From Flexivirga oryzae (GTDB lineage Bacteria; Actinomycetota; Actinomycetes; Actinomycetales; Dermatophilaceae), in the NCBI RefSeq assembly GCF_014190805.1, contig NZ_JACHVQ010000006.1, positions 62,001 through 126,000 on the forward strand: DNA of 64,000 bases, in the 5' to 3' direction. The notes beneath the pieces are model-generated. The model was not told the origin of the DNA. It saw only the letters and a program-made list of their open reading frames with translations, and searched no databases. Positions within the stretch are counted from its first letter, which is position 1, and each line of letters opens with the position of its first letter. A program made the position numbers and the translations under genes. Below are positions 30,915 to 39,393 of this stretch, piece after piece.

Positions 30915-31193
30915 GTGGACGACATCGGGACCGAGCTGCGCCGGGTGCACCGACGCTGGCGTGAACTCCCCGAGGCGGTGGCGGCCGAAAACGCGTCGCT
31001 GCTGAGGGATCTCGCGCAGCACCTGGCCGACGCCACCCGCGCGGCGACCGGCCGCGAACCGCTCGGCATACCCGACCTGGGCACTGCGGCGCTGCTCGAT
31101 CAGCTCACCGTCATGGTGTATGACGCGCGCCGCGCGGGCCTGGACGAGCAGGTGCTGCCGGGTCTGACGCGGCTGCGGCGCTCACTGCCCTGA
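30915..31193 (+). CDS. Small hypothetical protein
   Basis: About 92 residues, no recognised domain: MDDIGTELRRVHRRWRELPE, then a helical middle (AENASLLRDLAQHLADATRAA) and MVYDARRAGLDEQVLPGLTRLRRSLP. GTG 30915 lies six bases after TACCCT, matching leaderless starts in this window; an ATG 21 bases upstream is the alternative. Its 3' end overlaps the convergent kinase-like gene by 12 bases. Codon use and the leaderless promoter support coding. Confidence 0.68.
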   Translation: MDDIGTELRRVHRRWRELPEAVAAENASLLRDLAQHLADATRAATGREPLGIPDLGTAALLDQLTVMVYDARRAGLDEQVLPGLTRLRRSLP

Positions 31194-32024
31194 CAGCACC
31201 GGCTGCAGCGTGCGGCGGTAGCGTCCGAGGTCCGGGTCGAGGTCGGACAGCACCCGGAAGATCGCGGCACGCAGCATCGCCTGACGGCTCGCGCCGAACG
31301 TCCAGTCGGTCAGCAGCGCCGGGTCGGCCCCGAACCACATCACCAGGTCGAGCACGCACACCGCGTCGGACCAGCGCACCGGACGCCAGTAGGGCGCGAA
31401 GTCGATGACCACCGGGACGTCGGCGGCGTCGAGCAGGACGTTGCCCGCCAGGTCCCCGTGCACAAGCTGGTTCGCGCCGAACGCCTCGTCGGTGCGCAGG
31501 CCCAGCAGTTCACGGGCGAGCTCGGCCTGTCCTGCGAGGTATTCGCCCAGGTCGGTGCTCCCGGTGCCGAACGCGACGCGCTCGGCGCGGTCCCACCGGC
31601 TGCGTGGCTCCGCATCGGCGAGCGGCCACTCCCCGACCGCGAGCGCGAGCTCGGCGTGCAGCAGGGATCCCGTGGCCCGCACGACGGCCGCGTCGGTGCA
31701 GGTGCGGCTGCCCGGCTCGTAGCGGCTGGCGGACCAGCCCTCCACCACCCAGCTGCCGTCCCGTGCCGGGATCGGCATCGCGATGCGCACGTCGCGGCGC
31801 GGCCGGGTGTCGAGGCCGACCGCGAGCCGGGCCAGGCGCGGGCTCAGCCGGTCGGCGATCGACCGGTCACGTCCCGGGCTGAGCACCAGGTCGCCGGCGA
31901 GCACGCTGTTGCCCCAACCGCCCGGCAGCGGCCGCAGGTCGCCCGGGACCGCGAAGAGGTCGAGCACGTGATCCGAGGGGATCACGTGCTCGACCTCGGT
32001 CGTGCGGTGTGCTGTCGAGGTCAA
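31182..32024 (-). CDS. TIGR02569-family protein (aminoglycoside-phosphotransferase fold)
   Basis: A 280-residue actinobacterial protein related to choline/aminoglycoside kinases. The catalytic loop is VHGDLAGNVLLD and the metal-binding aspartate is in VVIDFAPYWRP, so catalysis is possible; the N-lobe is reduced. The substrate is unknown. The likely start is TTG 32024, overlapping the stop of the upstream Bax-inhibitor gene; a GTG at 31985 is an alternative. The first 70 coding bases contain a 19-bp inverted repeat that could block ribosome entry. Confidence 0.78.
   Translation of the reverse strand: MTSTAHRTTEVEHVIPSDHVLDLFAVPGDLRPLPGGWGNSVLAGDLVLSPGRDRSIADRLSPRLARLAVGLDTRPRRDVRIAMPIPARDGSWVVEGWSASRYEPGSRTCTDAAVVRATGSLLHAELALAVGEWPLADAEPRSRWDRAERVAFGTGSTDLGEYLAGQAELARELLGLRTDEAFGANQLVHGDLAGNVLLDAADVPVVIDFAPYWRPVRWSDAVCVLDLVMWFGADPALLTDWTFGASRQAMLRAAIFRVLSDLDPDLGRYRRTLQPVLSGQ
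31956..31997. repeat. 19-bp perfect inverted repeat within the start of the kinase-like gene
   Basis: Arms 31956-31974 and 31979-31997 are exactly complementary with a GAGG loop. The repeat encodes part of VEHVIPSDHVLDLF. It begins 27 bases into the coding sequence, so the mRNA hairpin would lie at the ribosome-binding footprint. It could equally be a dyad bound by a protein or a terminator-like attenuator of the upstream gene. Confidence 0.75.
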
Positions 32025-32947
32025 CGACTCTGGATGCGTGCGAAGAGGCGCAGCAGCTCGATGTAGAGCCAGACGACCGACACCAGCAGGCCGTGCGCCA
32101 TCAGCCAGGAGTACTTCTCCGGCAGCCGGGCGTTGACGCCGCGCTGGATGGAGTCGAAGTCGACGGCCAGCGAGTAGGACGCCAGCCCGACCGCGAACAC
32201 GCTGATGATGATGCCGAGCGGGCCGCTGCCGCCGACGCCGAACGGGTTGCTCATGACGCCGGTCCAGACCAGCGCGACGTTGACCAGGGCGAAGAGCAGG
32301 TAGCCGACCACCATCAGGCCGAAGATCTTGCGGGACCGCTCGGTGACGCGGATGAGGCCGAACTTCCAGCCCACGAACATGCCCGCGAAGACGCAGAACG
32401 TCGCGAGGACCGCCTCGGCCACGATGCCCGGGTAGACGGTGTTGAAGAAGCCGCTGGCGGCACCGACGAACAGGCCCTCACAGACGGCGTACGCCAGGAT
32501 CAGCGGCACCGAGATGACGCGCTTGAAGGAGATCACGAAGCCGATCACCAGGCCGACGATCATGCCGCCGAGCCACAGCGCCATACCGGCGCCCTGGTTC
32601 TCCTTGCCGACGAACCAGCCGACCGCAGCGAAGACCAGCAGCACCCCGAAGAGGCCGAGGGTCTTGGTGACCACGTCGTCCAGCGTCATCCGGCCGGACT
32701 GGGTGGCGGTGGCGGCGGGCGCGCCATACATCTTCTCCAGGTCGGGCGCCGGCTGGCCGAACTGCCCCTGCGGCGGGTAACCCGGGTACTGCTGCTGCGG
32801 GTAGCCCGGCTGCTCGCCCTGGTAGCCGTAGCGCGCCTGTTGCTGCTGCTCCGGCGTGCCGAACTGGCCGTACTGCGGCTGCCCGTCGGTCAACCGGCCC
32901 TTCGACAGGTCCTCGTTGAACCGGTTGAACACCGGATTGGATGCCAT
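32021..32947 (-). CDS. Bax inhibitor-1 / YccA family membrane protein
   Basis: A 308-residue protein whose N-terminal 85 residues are Gln/Tyr/Pro/Gly-rich (GYQGEQPGYPQQQYPGYPPQG) and probably disordered; the remainder has seven transmembrane helices of the TMBIM type ending in SVVWLYIELLRLFARIQSR. Prokaryotic members such as BsYetJ are pH-sensitive calcium leak channels; a similar role here is inference. ATG 32947 has AGGGG about eight bases upstream. The downstream kinase-like gene overlaps its stop codon. Confidence 0.9.
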   Translation of the reverse strand: MASNPVFNRFNEDLSKGRLTDGQPQYGQFGTPEQQQQARYGYQGEQPGYPQQQYPGYPPQGQFGQPAPDLEKMYGAPAATATQSGRMTLDDVVTKTLGLFGVLLVFAAVGWFVGKENQGAGMALWLGGMIVGLVIGFVISFKRVISVPLILAYAVCEGLFVGAASGFFNTVYPGIVAEAVLATFCVFAGMFVGWKFGLIRVTERSRKIFGLMVVGYLLFALVNVALVWTGVMSNPFGVGGSGPLGIIISVFAVGLASYSLAVDFDSIQRGVNARLPEKYSWLMAHGLLVSVVWLYIELLRLFARIQSR

Positions 32948-33070
32948 GGCAGCCCCTAACGTTTGTGAACGACTGTGACGGATGTTGCCTGACAGCAGTG
33001 TAGGTGACAGGAAACATCGGTACATCCCGCTCAACGCCGGGAGGTGGTCCCTGTGTTCCGGGGCGGCGGG

Positions 33071-34843
33071 TCAGCTCCAGCGTTCGCGCAGTGCGAAGGC
33101 AGCCGCCTTCGGCTGCCGGTCGCGGGTGAAGACGCCCTTCTTGTTGCCACCGACGCGCATGATCCCGGAGGTGGTCGCGAAGTCGGCGAAGTTCCAGACC
33201 TGCTCGCCGACGACCGCGTCCACCTTGTCGAAGGCGCGATGGTTGGCCGCGAGGTACTCGACCTGGTACTCCTCCGACCACGGCTGGGCCGGCAACTGGT
33301 GCAGCCCGGGCATCGTGTCCGCGCCGTACTCGGTGATGATGATCGGCTTGCCCTCGGTGGCCCAGCCGCGCAGTTCCTCTGTGAAGGCGTGTTCGGCACC
33401 CTCCAGGTCGCCGGTGTTGACGTACCAGCCGTAGTAACGGTTGAGCATGAGCACGTCACCGAACTGGCTGACCCGGCACTTGCCGTAGGGAGCGAGCATG
33501 ACGTTGACGAACCCGACCGGACGACCCTGCGGGTCGGCCTTGCGGGCGATGTCGAACAGCGGCCGGAAGTAGTTCTCCGCGCCCTCGGTCTCCGACTCGG
33601 GCTCGTTGGCGATCGACCAGATCACCACGCACGGGTGGTTCTTGTCGCGTGCGACGAGCCCCTCGATCTCCTCGATGTGTCGCTGACGCGTCGTGTCGTT
33701 GACCGTCTCGGGTGAGTATGTCGTGTAGCCCTGGCCGCCGAAGATGCCTCCGCCCAGCCCCATGTTGAGTCCGACCGCCGGAGTCTCGTCGATGACGACG
33801 TAGCCCATCCGGTCCGCGTAGTCCATGACGTCCTCGCTGTAGGGGTAGTGCGAGGTGCGGAAGGAGTTCGCACCGATCCACTGCAGCAACTCGAAATCAC
33901 GGACCATCAGGGCGTCGTTGTGCCCCTTGCCGATCGTGACGTGATCCTCGTGCATTCCGAAACCCTTGAAGTGGAACAGCTGTCCGTTGATGAGGAACTC
34001 CGTGCCACGGACTTCGACGGTGCGTATGCCGACGTGCTGGTGCACTTCGTCGACGATCGTGCCGCCGTCCAGGAGCTGGACCGTCAGGTCGTAGAGGTAG
34101 CCGTCGCCGGGGCCCCACAGGTGGACATCGTCCACGTGCAGCTCGCCCTGGTCGCCGTCACCCTGTGCGACGACGACGCCGTCGGCATCGGCGAGCACCG
34201 CCCGGGCGGTCAACTGCTGCGCGTCGACGCTGCGCACGTCATACCGCACCGAGCCGGTCGTGCCCTCGAAACCGGTGACGACGGTGAGGTCGTCCACGTG
34301 GGATGCCGGGCGCGACGCCAGCCAGACGCTGCGGTGCAGGCCGGCGAAGTTGAAGAAGTCGTGCCAGTAGATCTGCTTGCGCCCGGTCGGGGTGTCCTCG
34401 ATGACGCCCGGCGGGATCGTCTGGAAGGACAGCGTGTTGTTGACGCACACGGTCAGCCGGAACGTCCGCCCGGCGGTCACGTGGTCGGTGATATCGACCT
34501 CGAACGGCAGGTAGCCGCCTTCGTGCCGGGTGACTTCGAGGTCGTCCACCCAGACCGTCGCGCGGTGCGTCGCCGATTCGAAGTAGAGGATCACCCGATC
34601 CCCCGCGAACCCGCGCGGAACCCGCACGGTCCGCTGGTACCAGATGTCACCGAAGAAGTTGCGGTCCTCCGCATCGACCACCAGATCGTTGTAGCTGGAC
34701 GGGACGACCATCGCGCGTGCGTCCTGCAGCGGTGCGGAGAACCACCGCTCGTCGTACCCGGCTCCGTCCCGGTCGATCCGGAAGTCCCACAGCCCGTCCA
34801 ACGGGAGACGGGACCGGGACTCGGTTTCTTGCGGACGCAGCAT
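33071..34843 (-). CDS. uidA: Beta-glucuronidase (glycoside hydrolase family 2)
   Basis: A 590-residue retaining glycosidase that releases D-glucuronate from beta-glucuronides. The acid/base is Glu414 in IANEPESE and the nucleophile is Glu505 in ITEYGADT. The NxK motif that recognises the glucuronate carboxylate is intact (Asn567 and Lys569 in VGGNKKGVFTRDRQPK), which separates true glucuronidases from beta-galactosidases. ATG 34843 has AAAGG upstream and fits the family N-terminus; a longer open frame is rejected. It is divergent from a GPH symporter, and a probable operator lies between. No signal peptide, so it acts on imported glucuronides. Confidence 0.96.
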   Translation of the reverse strand: MLRPQETESRSRLPLDGLWDFRIDRDGAGYDERWFSAPLQDARAMVVPSSYNDLVVDAEDRNFFGDIWYQRTVRVPRGFAGDRVILYFESATHRATVWVDDLEVTRHEGGYLPFEVDITDHVTAGRTFRLTVCVNNTLSFQTIPPGVIEDTPTGRKQIYWHDFFNFAGLHRSVWLASRPASHVDDLTVVTGFEGTTGSVRYDVRSVDAQQLTARAVLADADGVVVAQGDGDQGELHVDDVHLWGPGDGYLYDLTVQLLDGGTIVDEVHQHVGIRTVEVRGTEFLINGQLFHFKGFGMHEDHVTIGKGHNDALMVRDFELLQWIGANSFRTSHYPYSEDVMDYADRMGYVVIDETPAVGLNMGLGGGIFGGQGYTTYSPETVNDTTRQRHIEEIEGLVARDKNHPCVVIWSIANEPESETEGAENYFRPLFDIARKADPQGRPVGFVNVMLAPYGKCRVSQFGDVLMLNRYYGWYVNTGDLEGAEHAFTEELRGWATEGKPIIITEYGADTMPGLHQLPAQPWSEEYQVEYLAANHRAFDKVDAVVGEQVWNFADFATTSGIMRVGGNKKGVFTRDRQPKAAAFALRERWS

Positions 34844-34914
34844 GTCGGTGCCTTTCGTGAGGAGGTCGGGGGCTCTGATCGCAGGCTGCCACCGCCCGCG
34901 CCCGCGCAGCCAGC

Positions 34915-34933
34915 TGTTGCCAACGGTTGCCAC
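34915..34933. promoter_or_regulatory. Putative operator shared by the glucuronide/uronate genes (site 1)
   Basis: The complement of 34921-34933 reads GTGGCAACCGTTG. The same 13-mer with one change (GTGGCAACCATTG) occurs in the larA-uxaC intergenic region at 41760-41772. It lies between divergent uidA and the symporter. The LacI-type regulator at 39394 is the likely ligand. Confidence 0.6.
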
Positions 34934-35052
34934 GGTGCGACGGGTCCGCCGCAACAAGCGGCAACAGATTCCGGCCTCGCCGGGTTTCGTTGTTCGCTGA
35001 TCAAATCGCGCCTCCCGGCACGGAATTCACCGGATACGAAGGGAATCAGCCG

Positions 35053-36522
35053 ATGATGACGGAGGTCAGCACTCCCCGCACACACGCCGGAGTGATCGGT
35101 CGCCTGCCACGGCGTTCGATCGTCGGCTACGGCTTCGGCGACTTCGCGAACAACCTGGCTTTCTCGCTCGGAGCATCGTTCCTGCTGTACTACTACACCG
35201 ACGTGGCCGGCATCAGTGCCGCGGCCGTCGCTGCGATGTTCCTCGTGGTGCGTTTCTGGGACGCGTTCACCGACCTGTTCGCCGGCCGCCTGGTCGACCG
35301 CACGATGACCCGCTGGGGCAAGTTCCGGCCGTTCATCCTCTTCGGCGCGGTGCCGCTGCTGTTCATGAGCTTCCTGTGCTTCCACGTCCCGAGCAACGTC
35401 ACCTACGGCACGAAGCTGCTCTACGTCTACCTGACGTATGCCGTGCTCGGTCTCGTCTACAGCCTGGTGAACATCCCCTACGGCTCACTGGCCTCCGCCA
35501 TGACGCAGGACGTGCAGGAGCGCGCCAAGCTCGTGTCCGGGCGCACCATCGGCACCGCCGTGGCAAGTGTCGGGCTCACCTGGATCATCGCGCCCAAGAT
35601 CTCCGCGCTGAAGGACCAGAAGAAGTCCCTCACCTCCGAGCAGTACCTGCACCAGGCACAATCGATCTTCACCCAGACGACGCTGTGGTTCATCCTCATC
35701 GGAACGGTCGCCTACCTGATCGTCTTCTGCACCACCCGCGAGAAGGTCGTGCGTCGCGCCAGCCGGGTGTCGGTCCGGGAGTCGTTCGCGACCCTGCGGC
35801 ACAACCGCCCGCTCGCCTTCCTGTGCGGTGCGTCGTTCTGCTACCTCACCGGCATGTTCGCCACCCTCGGGGTGAGCGCGTTCTATGCGCAGTACATCCT
35901 CGGCGACGTCAAGAATGCCGTGTGGATCTCCCTGGTGAGCATCGGGATCTCCTTCGTCGCAACGCCCTTCGTACCCGCCTTGATCCGGCGGTTCGGCAAG
36001 AAGAACCTCTTCATCGCCCTGGGCGGATTCACGGTCGTCGGCGGCGTCGCGATCTTCCTGACCCCCAACAACCACCTCGGCCTGTCGCTGGTCTTCCTCG
36101 GCATCTCGGGTATCGGCCAGAGCCTGATCAACACGATCATGTTCGGCCTCGAGGCCGACACCGTCGAGTACGGCGAGTGGAAGTCCGGCCAGCGGTCCGA
36201 GGGTGCGACCTACGCGCTGTTCTCGTTCACCCGCAAGGTCACCCAGTCGATCGGCGGTTTCCTCGGCGCCGGCCTGCTCGCGCTCGGCAACTACGTGTCG
36301 TCCTCCAGCAGCAACTCCAACCCGGTGCAGCCGGACAGTGCGCTCACGATGATCAAGTTCACCATGGGCATCGTGCCCGCCGTCGCCGCGATCGTCGCGA
36401 TGATCATCTTCTGGAAGTACCCGCTGACCGACAAGGTCTTCACCCAGATCCGCGACGAGAACGAGTTGCGCAAGTCTGCCGCCATCAACGTCTCCGGCGA
36501 CGAGGAAGCCACCCCGGCCTGA
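35053..36522 (+). CDS. Glycoside-pentoside-hexuronide (GPH) cation symporter, probable glucuronide transporter
   Basis: A 489-residue carrier with twelve predicted membrane helices. The GPH signature is clear: VVRFWDAFTDLFAGRLVDRTMTRWGKFRPFIL contains the WDAxxD and RWGKFRP blocks (quoted in part), and a cytoplasmic central loop separates the halves. Family members use a sodium or proton gradient to import melibiose, xylosides or glucuronides. Divergent pairing with beta-glucuronidase makes glucuronides the best guess, equivalent to UidB. ATG 35053 follows AAGGGA. The stop is five bases before larC, so they probably form an operon. Confidence 0.92.
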   Translation: MMTEVSTPRTHAGVIGRLPRRSIVGYGFGDFANNLAFSLGASFLLYYYTDVAGISAAAVAAMFLVVRFWDAFTDLFAGRLVDRTMTRWGKFRPFILFGAVPLLFMSFLCFHVPSNVTYGTKLLYVYLTYAVLGLVYSLVNIPYGSLASAMTQDVQERAKLVSGRTIGTAVASVGLTWIIAPKISALKDQKKSLTSEQYLHQAQSIFTQTTLWFILIGTVAYLIVFCTTREKVVRRASRVSVRESFATLRHNRPLAFLCGASFCYLTGMFATLGVSAFYAQYILGDVKNAVWISLVSIGISFVATPFVPALIRRFGKKNLFIALGGFTVVGGVAIFLTPNNHLGLSLVFLGISGIGQSLINTIMFGLEADTVEYGEWKSGQRSEGATYALFSFTRKVTQSIGGFLGAGLLALGNYVSSSSSNSNPVQPDSALTMIKFTMGIVPAVAAIVAMIIFWKYPLTDKVFTQIRDENELRKSAAINVSGDEEATPA

Positions 36523-36526
36523 TTGG

Positions 36527-37762
36527 ATGGCAGGTATGACGAGCACCGCCCGCACGCTGTGGGTCGACGCGACAGCCGGCGTCGCCGGGGACATGATGCT
36601 CGGCGCGCTCGTCGACCTGCACGACGACCCGGACCGGGCGCTGAGCACCGCCGGGGCGGCCGTGGAGGCTGTGCTGCCGAACACGGTCGAGTTGCGGACC
36701 GCGACGGTGACCCGAGCGGGCATGCGCGCACTCAAGGTGGACGTCGTCCCTCTCGTCGAGGACCACCCACACCGGTCCTGGGCAACTATCCGGGAGCTCC
36801 TGGTGGCCGCCGAACTCGGCGATGCCACAACGGAGTTGGCTCTCGCCGCCTTCGCCGAACTTGCCACGGCGGAAGGACGGGCACACGGGATCAGCCCCGA
36901 CGACGTGCACTTCCACGAGGTGGGTTCCTGGGACTCGATCGCCGACATCGTCGGATCGTGCCGGCTGTACGCCGAGCTCGGCCGGCCGAGCGTCACCGTC
37001 GGGCCCTGGGAGCTGGGCAGCGGAACGATGCGGATCGCGCACGGGACGGTGGGGGTCCCGGGACCTGCAGTGCTGGAACTGACTCGTGGGTATGACGTCA
37101 CGACCGACCTGCCGCACGAGCGAACCACGCCGACCGGGGCGGCGCTGTTGCGGGCCTGGGGTGCACGCTCCGGCCGGCTCGCCGGGCGCATCGAACGCAC
37201 CGGCGTGGGCGCGGGGACCCGTGACGACGCCGAACGTGCGAACACCGTCCGCCTGGTGCTCACCACCGCGATGCGTGCCGAGGCCGGGAGCGAGACACTG
37301 GTCGAACTGGCTGCCAATGTCGACGATCTCGACCCCCGGCTGTGGCCGGGCACCCTGCAGGCTCTCCTCGACGCCGGGGCCCTCGACGCGTGGCTGGTGC
37401 CGATCCTGATGAAGAAGGGCCGACCGGCGCACACGGTGCACGTGCTCGCCAGACCGCAGCTGATCGACGAGCTGGTCCGGACGTTGCACAGCACCACCAC
37501 GACGCTGGGCGTGCGCCGCACGACCGTGCTGCGTGACGCGCTGGAACGGCGCGTCGAAACGGTGACCGTGTCCGGGCAGACAGCACGCGTGAAGCTCGGG
37601 ATCCAGGACGGCCGGATCGCAACGGCACAGCCCGAATTCGACGATGTCGCCGCGCTCAGCCGGGACGTCGGATCGTCGGAGCGCGATGCCCTGGAGCAGG
37701 TCCGGGTGGCCGCCGTCCACGCCGGTCTCACACCAGGGACACCCTGGCCCCGCCGGCCGTAG
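36527..37762 (+). CDS. larC: Nickel-pincer cofactor biosynthesis protein LarC
   Basis: A 411-residue DUF111-family nickel insertase. Established role: using CTP, it inserts nickel into pyridinium-3,5-bisthiocarboxylate mononucleotide to complete the pincer cofactor. Motifs: WVDATAGVAGDMMLGALVD, VHFHEVGSWDSIADIVG, and the C-terminal LAANVDDLDPRLWPGTLQAL with ILMKKGRPAHTVHVLA. In Lactobacillus plantarum the protein is split by a programmed frameshift; here it is one uninterrupted frame. Start: ATG 36527 or ATG 36536, 5 or 14 bases past the symporter stop. It is convergent with larB. Confidence 0.95.
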   Translation: MAGMTSTARTLWVDATAGVAGDMMLGALVDLHDDPDRALSTAGAAVEAVLPNTVELRTATVTRAGMRALKVDVVPLVEDHPHRSWATIRELLVAAELGDATTELALAAFAELATAEGRAHGISPDDVHFHEVGSWDSIADIVGSCRLYAELGRPSVTVGPWELGSGTMRIAHGTVGVPGPAVLELTRGYDVTTDLPHERTTPTGAALLRAWGARSGRLAGRIERTGVGAGTRDDAERANTVRLVLTTAMRAEAGSETLVELAANVDDLDPRLWPGTLQALLDAGALDAWLVPILMKKGRPAHTVHVLARPQLIDELVRTLHSTTTTLGVRRTTVLRDALERRVETVTVSGQTARVKLGIQDGRIATAQPEFDDVAALSRDVGSSERDALEQVRVAAVHAGLTPGTPWPRRP

Positions 37763-37770
37763 CGGTCCCG

Positions 37771-37799
37771 CCGTTGACGACCGGTTCAGCCGTCAACGG
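37771..37799. terminator. GTTGACG/CGTCAAC hairpin between larC and larB
   Basis: CCGTTGACG (37771-37779) and CGTCAACGG (37791-37799) form a 9-bp stem with an 11-base loop. It lies between convergent larC and larB and overlaps the last codons of larB. The core matches the repeats at 6284 and 30800. Confidence 0.6.
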
Positions 37800-38478
37800 G
37801 CGGCGCGGCGATCTGCGCGGCGAGGTGCCCGGCACCGTACCCGTTGTCGATGTTGACGACTGCCACTCCTGGTGCGCAGGCGTTGAGCATGGTGAGCAGC
37901 GGCGCCACACCGCCGAAGGCGGCGCCGTACCCCACCGAGGTCGGCACGGCGATGACCGGTGCCGCGACCAACCCGGCGACCACCGTCGGCAGCGCACCGT
38001 CCATACCCGCGGCCACCACGATCGCTCGGGCCGCACGCAACAGGTCCAGTCTGCCGAGCACGCGGTGCAGCCCTGCCACACCGACATCGACCACGAGCTC
38101 GGTACGACGGCCCAGGTAGCGGGCCGTCGTCTCCGCCTCGAGCGCCACTGGGAGGTCCGACGTCCCCGCGGTGAGCACCGCGACGAGGCCACCGGTGGGC
38201 TCCGGAGGATCAGCGGGCCACACCACCAACCGCGCCTGCGGCTGATGCACCGCATCGGGCAGTTCGACCAACACCGCAGCCGCACGTTCCTCATCGCACC
38301 GGGTGAAAATCACTGGAGAATCAGTGGATCCACGGGACGCGTAGGAGCGGGCAATGACCCGCAGCTGCTCCGGTGTCTTGCCCTCGCCATACACCGCCTC
38401 GGGATAACCCCGCCGCGCCTGCCGCATGAAGTCGGGGTCCGCGAGCGCCTTCAGCTCGTCAGCGGCACCGTCACCCAT
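37786..38478 (-). CDS. larB: Nickel-pincer cofactor biosynthesis protein LarB
   Basis: A 230-residue PurE-like carboxylase. Established role: carboxylates and hydrolyses nicotinic acid adenine dinucleotide to pyridinium-3,5-biscarboxylate mononucleotide, the first step of the cofactor. Motifs: RRGYPEAVYGEGKTPEQL, VLTAGTSDLPVALEAETTARYLG and GMDGALPTVVAGLVAAPVIAVPTSVGYGA (in part). The start ATG 38478 overlaps the stop of larE by eight bases, so the two are translationally coupled. Confidence 0.96.
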   Translation of the reverse strand: MGDGAADELKALADPDFMRQARRGYPEAVYGEGKTPEQLRVIARSYASRGSTDSPVIFTRCDEERAAAVLVELPDAVHQPQARLVVWPADPPEPTGGLVAVLTAGTSDLPVALEAETTARYLGRRTELVVDVGVAGLHRVLGRLDLLRAARAIVVAAGMDGALPTVVAGLVAAPVIAVPTSVGYGAAFGGVAPLLTMLNACAPGVAVVNIDNGYGAGHLAAQIAAPPVDG

Positions 38479-39343
38479 GCCGACGACCCTGCTGCGCCTC
38501 CCCGTCGAGCACGGCAAGGGTGAATGCACCCGACTTCAGGCCCTCCGGATCGATCTGCACGTCGTCGAAGCCCACCGCGCGAACGCCCTGTGTGACAACG
38601 TCTTTCAACCCGTCGTCGTCGAATTTGGACAGTTCGTCGGCCGGCACCTCGATGCGCGCGGTAGCACCGTGGTGACGGACCCGACAATCGCGGAACCCGG
38701 CATGGCGCAAGACCCGCTCCGCCTCCTCGATCTGGTGCAGCCGCCAGGGAGTCACGGTCGTGAAGTGCGGAATGCGACTCGCCAGGCAGGGCGCCGCCGG
38801 CTTCTCCGCGACCTGCAACCCCCACACCCTGGCCACCGCACGCACCTCGGCCTTGGTCAACCCGGCATCGGCGAGCGGACGGAGCACACCGTGCTCGGTC
38901 GCGGCGCGCGATCCCGGACGGTCCCGCCGGAGCGCGTCGTCCGCATTCTCGCCATATGCGATCGCCGTCAGCCCGTGTGCGGCCGCAACAGTGTCGTCGA
39001 TGACGGTGAACAGCTCGTGTTTGCAGAAATAGCAACGGTCCGGGCCGTTACGCACATACCCCTCCCGGTCCCCCTCGCGCGTCGAGATCTCGATCAGCTC
39101 GACGCCGATACGGTCCGCGACCTCGTGCGCGATCGCGCGCTCGTCCGCGGCGAGGCTCGGTGAGACCGCGAGCACGGCACGCACCCGGTCCCTGCCGAGC
39201 CATCTGGTCGCGGCCGCGAGCAGCACCGCGGAGTCGACGCCCCCGGAGAACGCCACTCCGAGGCGGTCGACCCCTTCCAGAGCCTGTCGCATCGCGGCGA
39301 GCCGCCCAGCGGTCGTCTCGTCCAATGGTGGCGCGGTGGTCAC
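38471..39343 (-). CDS. larE: Nickel-pincer cofactor biosynthesis protein LarE (sulfur transferase)
   Basis: A 290-residue PP-loop ATP pyrophosphatase that converts both carboxylates of the precursor to thiocarboxylates. The PP-loop is SGGVDS (33-38). Three cysteines in relevant places are visible: Cys104 and Cys107 in RCYFCKHEL, and Cys186 in PCLASRIPHF, the position of the sacrificial cysteine in Lactobacillus LarE. Some homologues instead bind an iron-sulfur cluster through three cysteines, which cannot be excluded here. The start is GTG 39343 with GAGGAG six bases upstream. larE precedes larB. Confidence 0.95.
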   Translation of the reverse strand: MTTAPPLDETTAGRLAAMRQALEGVDRLGVAFSGGVDSAVLLAAATRWLGRDRVRAVLAVSPSLAADERAIAHEVADRIGVELIEISTREGDREGYVRNGPDRCYFCKHELFTVIDDTVAAAHGLTAIAYGENADDALRRDRPGSRAATEHGVLRPLADAGLTKAEVRAVARVWGLQVAEKPAAPCLASRIPHFTTVTPWRLHQIEEAERVLRHAGFRDCRVRHHGATARIEVPADELSKFDDDGLKDVVTQGVRAVGFDDVQIDPEGLKSGAFTLAVLDGEAQQGRRHG

Positions 39344-39393
39344 GATTGCTCCTCTTCGTTGCCATGGGTCGCGGACTTCCGTACGGTGCGGGC

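Noticed and set aside
33848..35056. 402-codon plus-strand frame across uidA
   Set aside because: Antisense shadow of beta-glucuronidase; no recognisable features.
36527..37762. Programmed frameshift in larC as in Lactobacillus
   Set aside because: One continuous frame spans both LarC1 and LarC2 parts.
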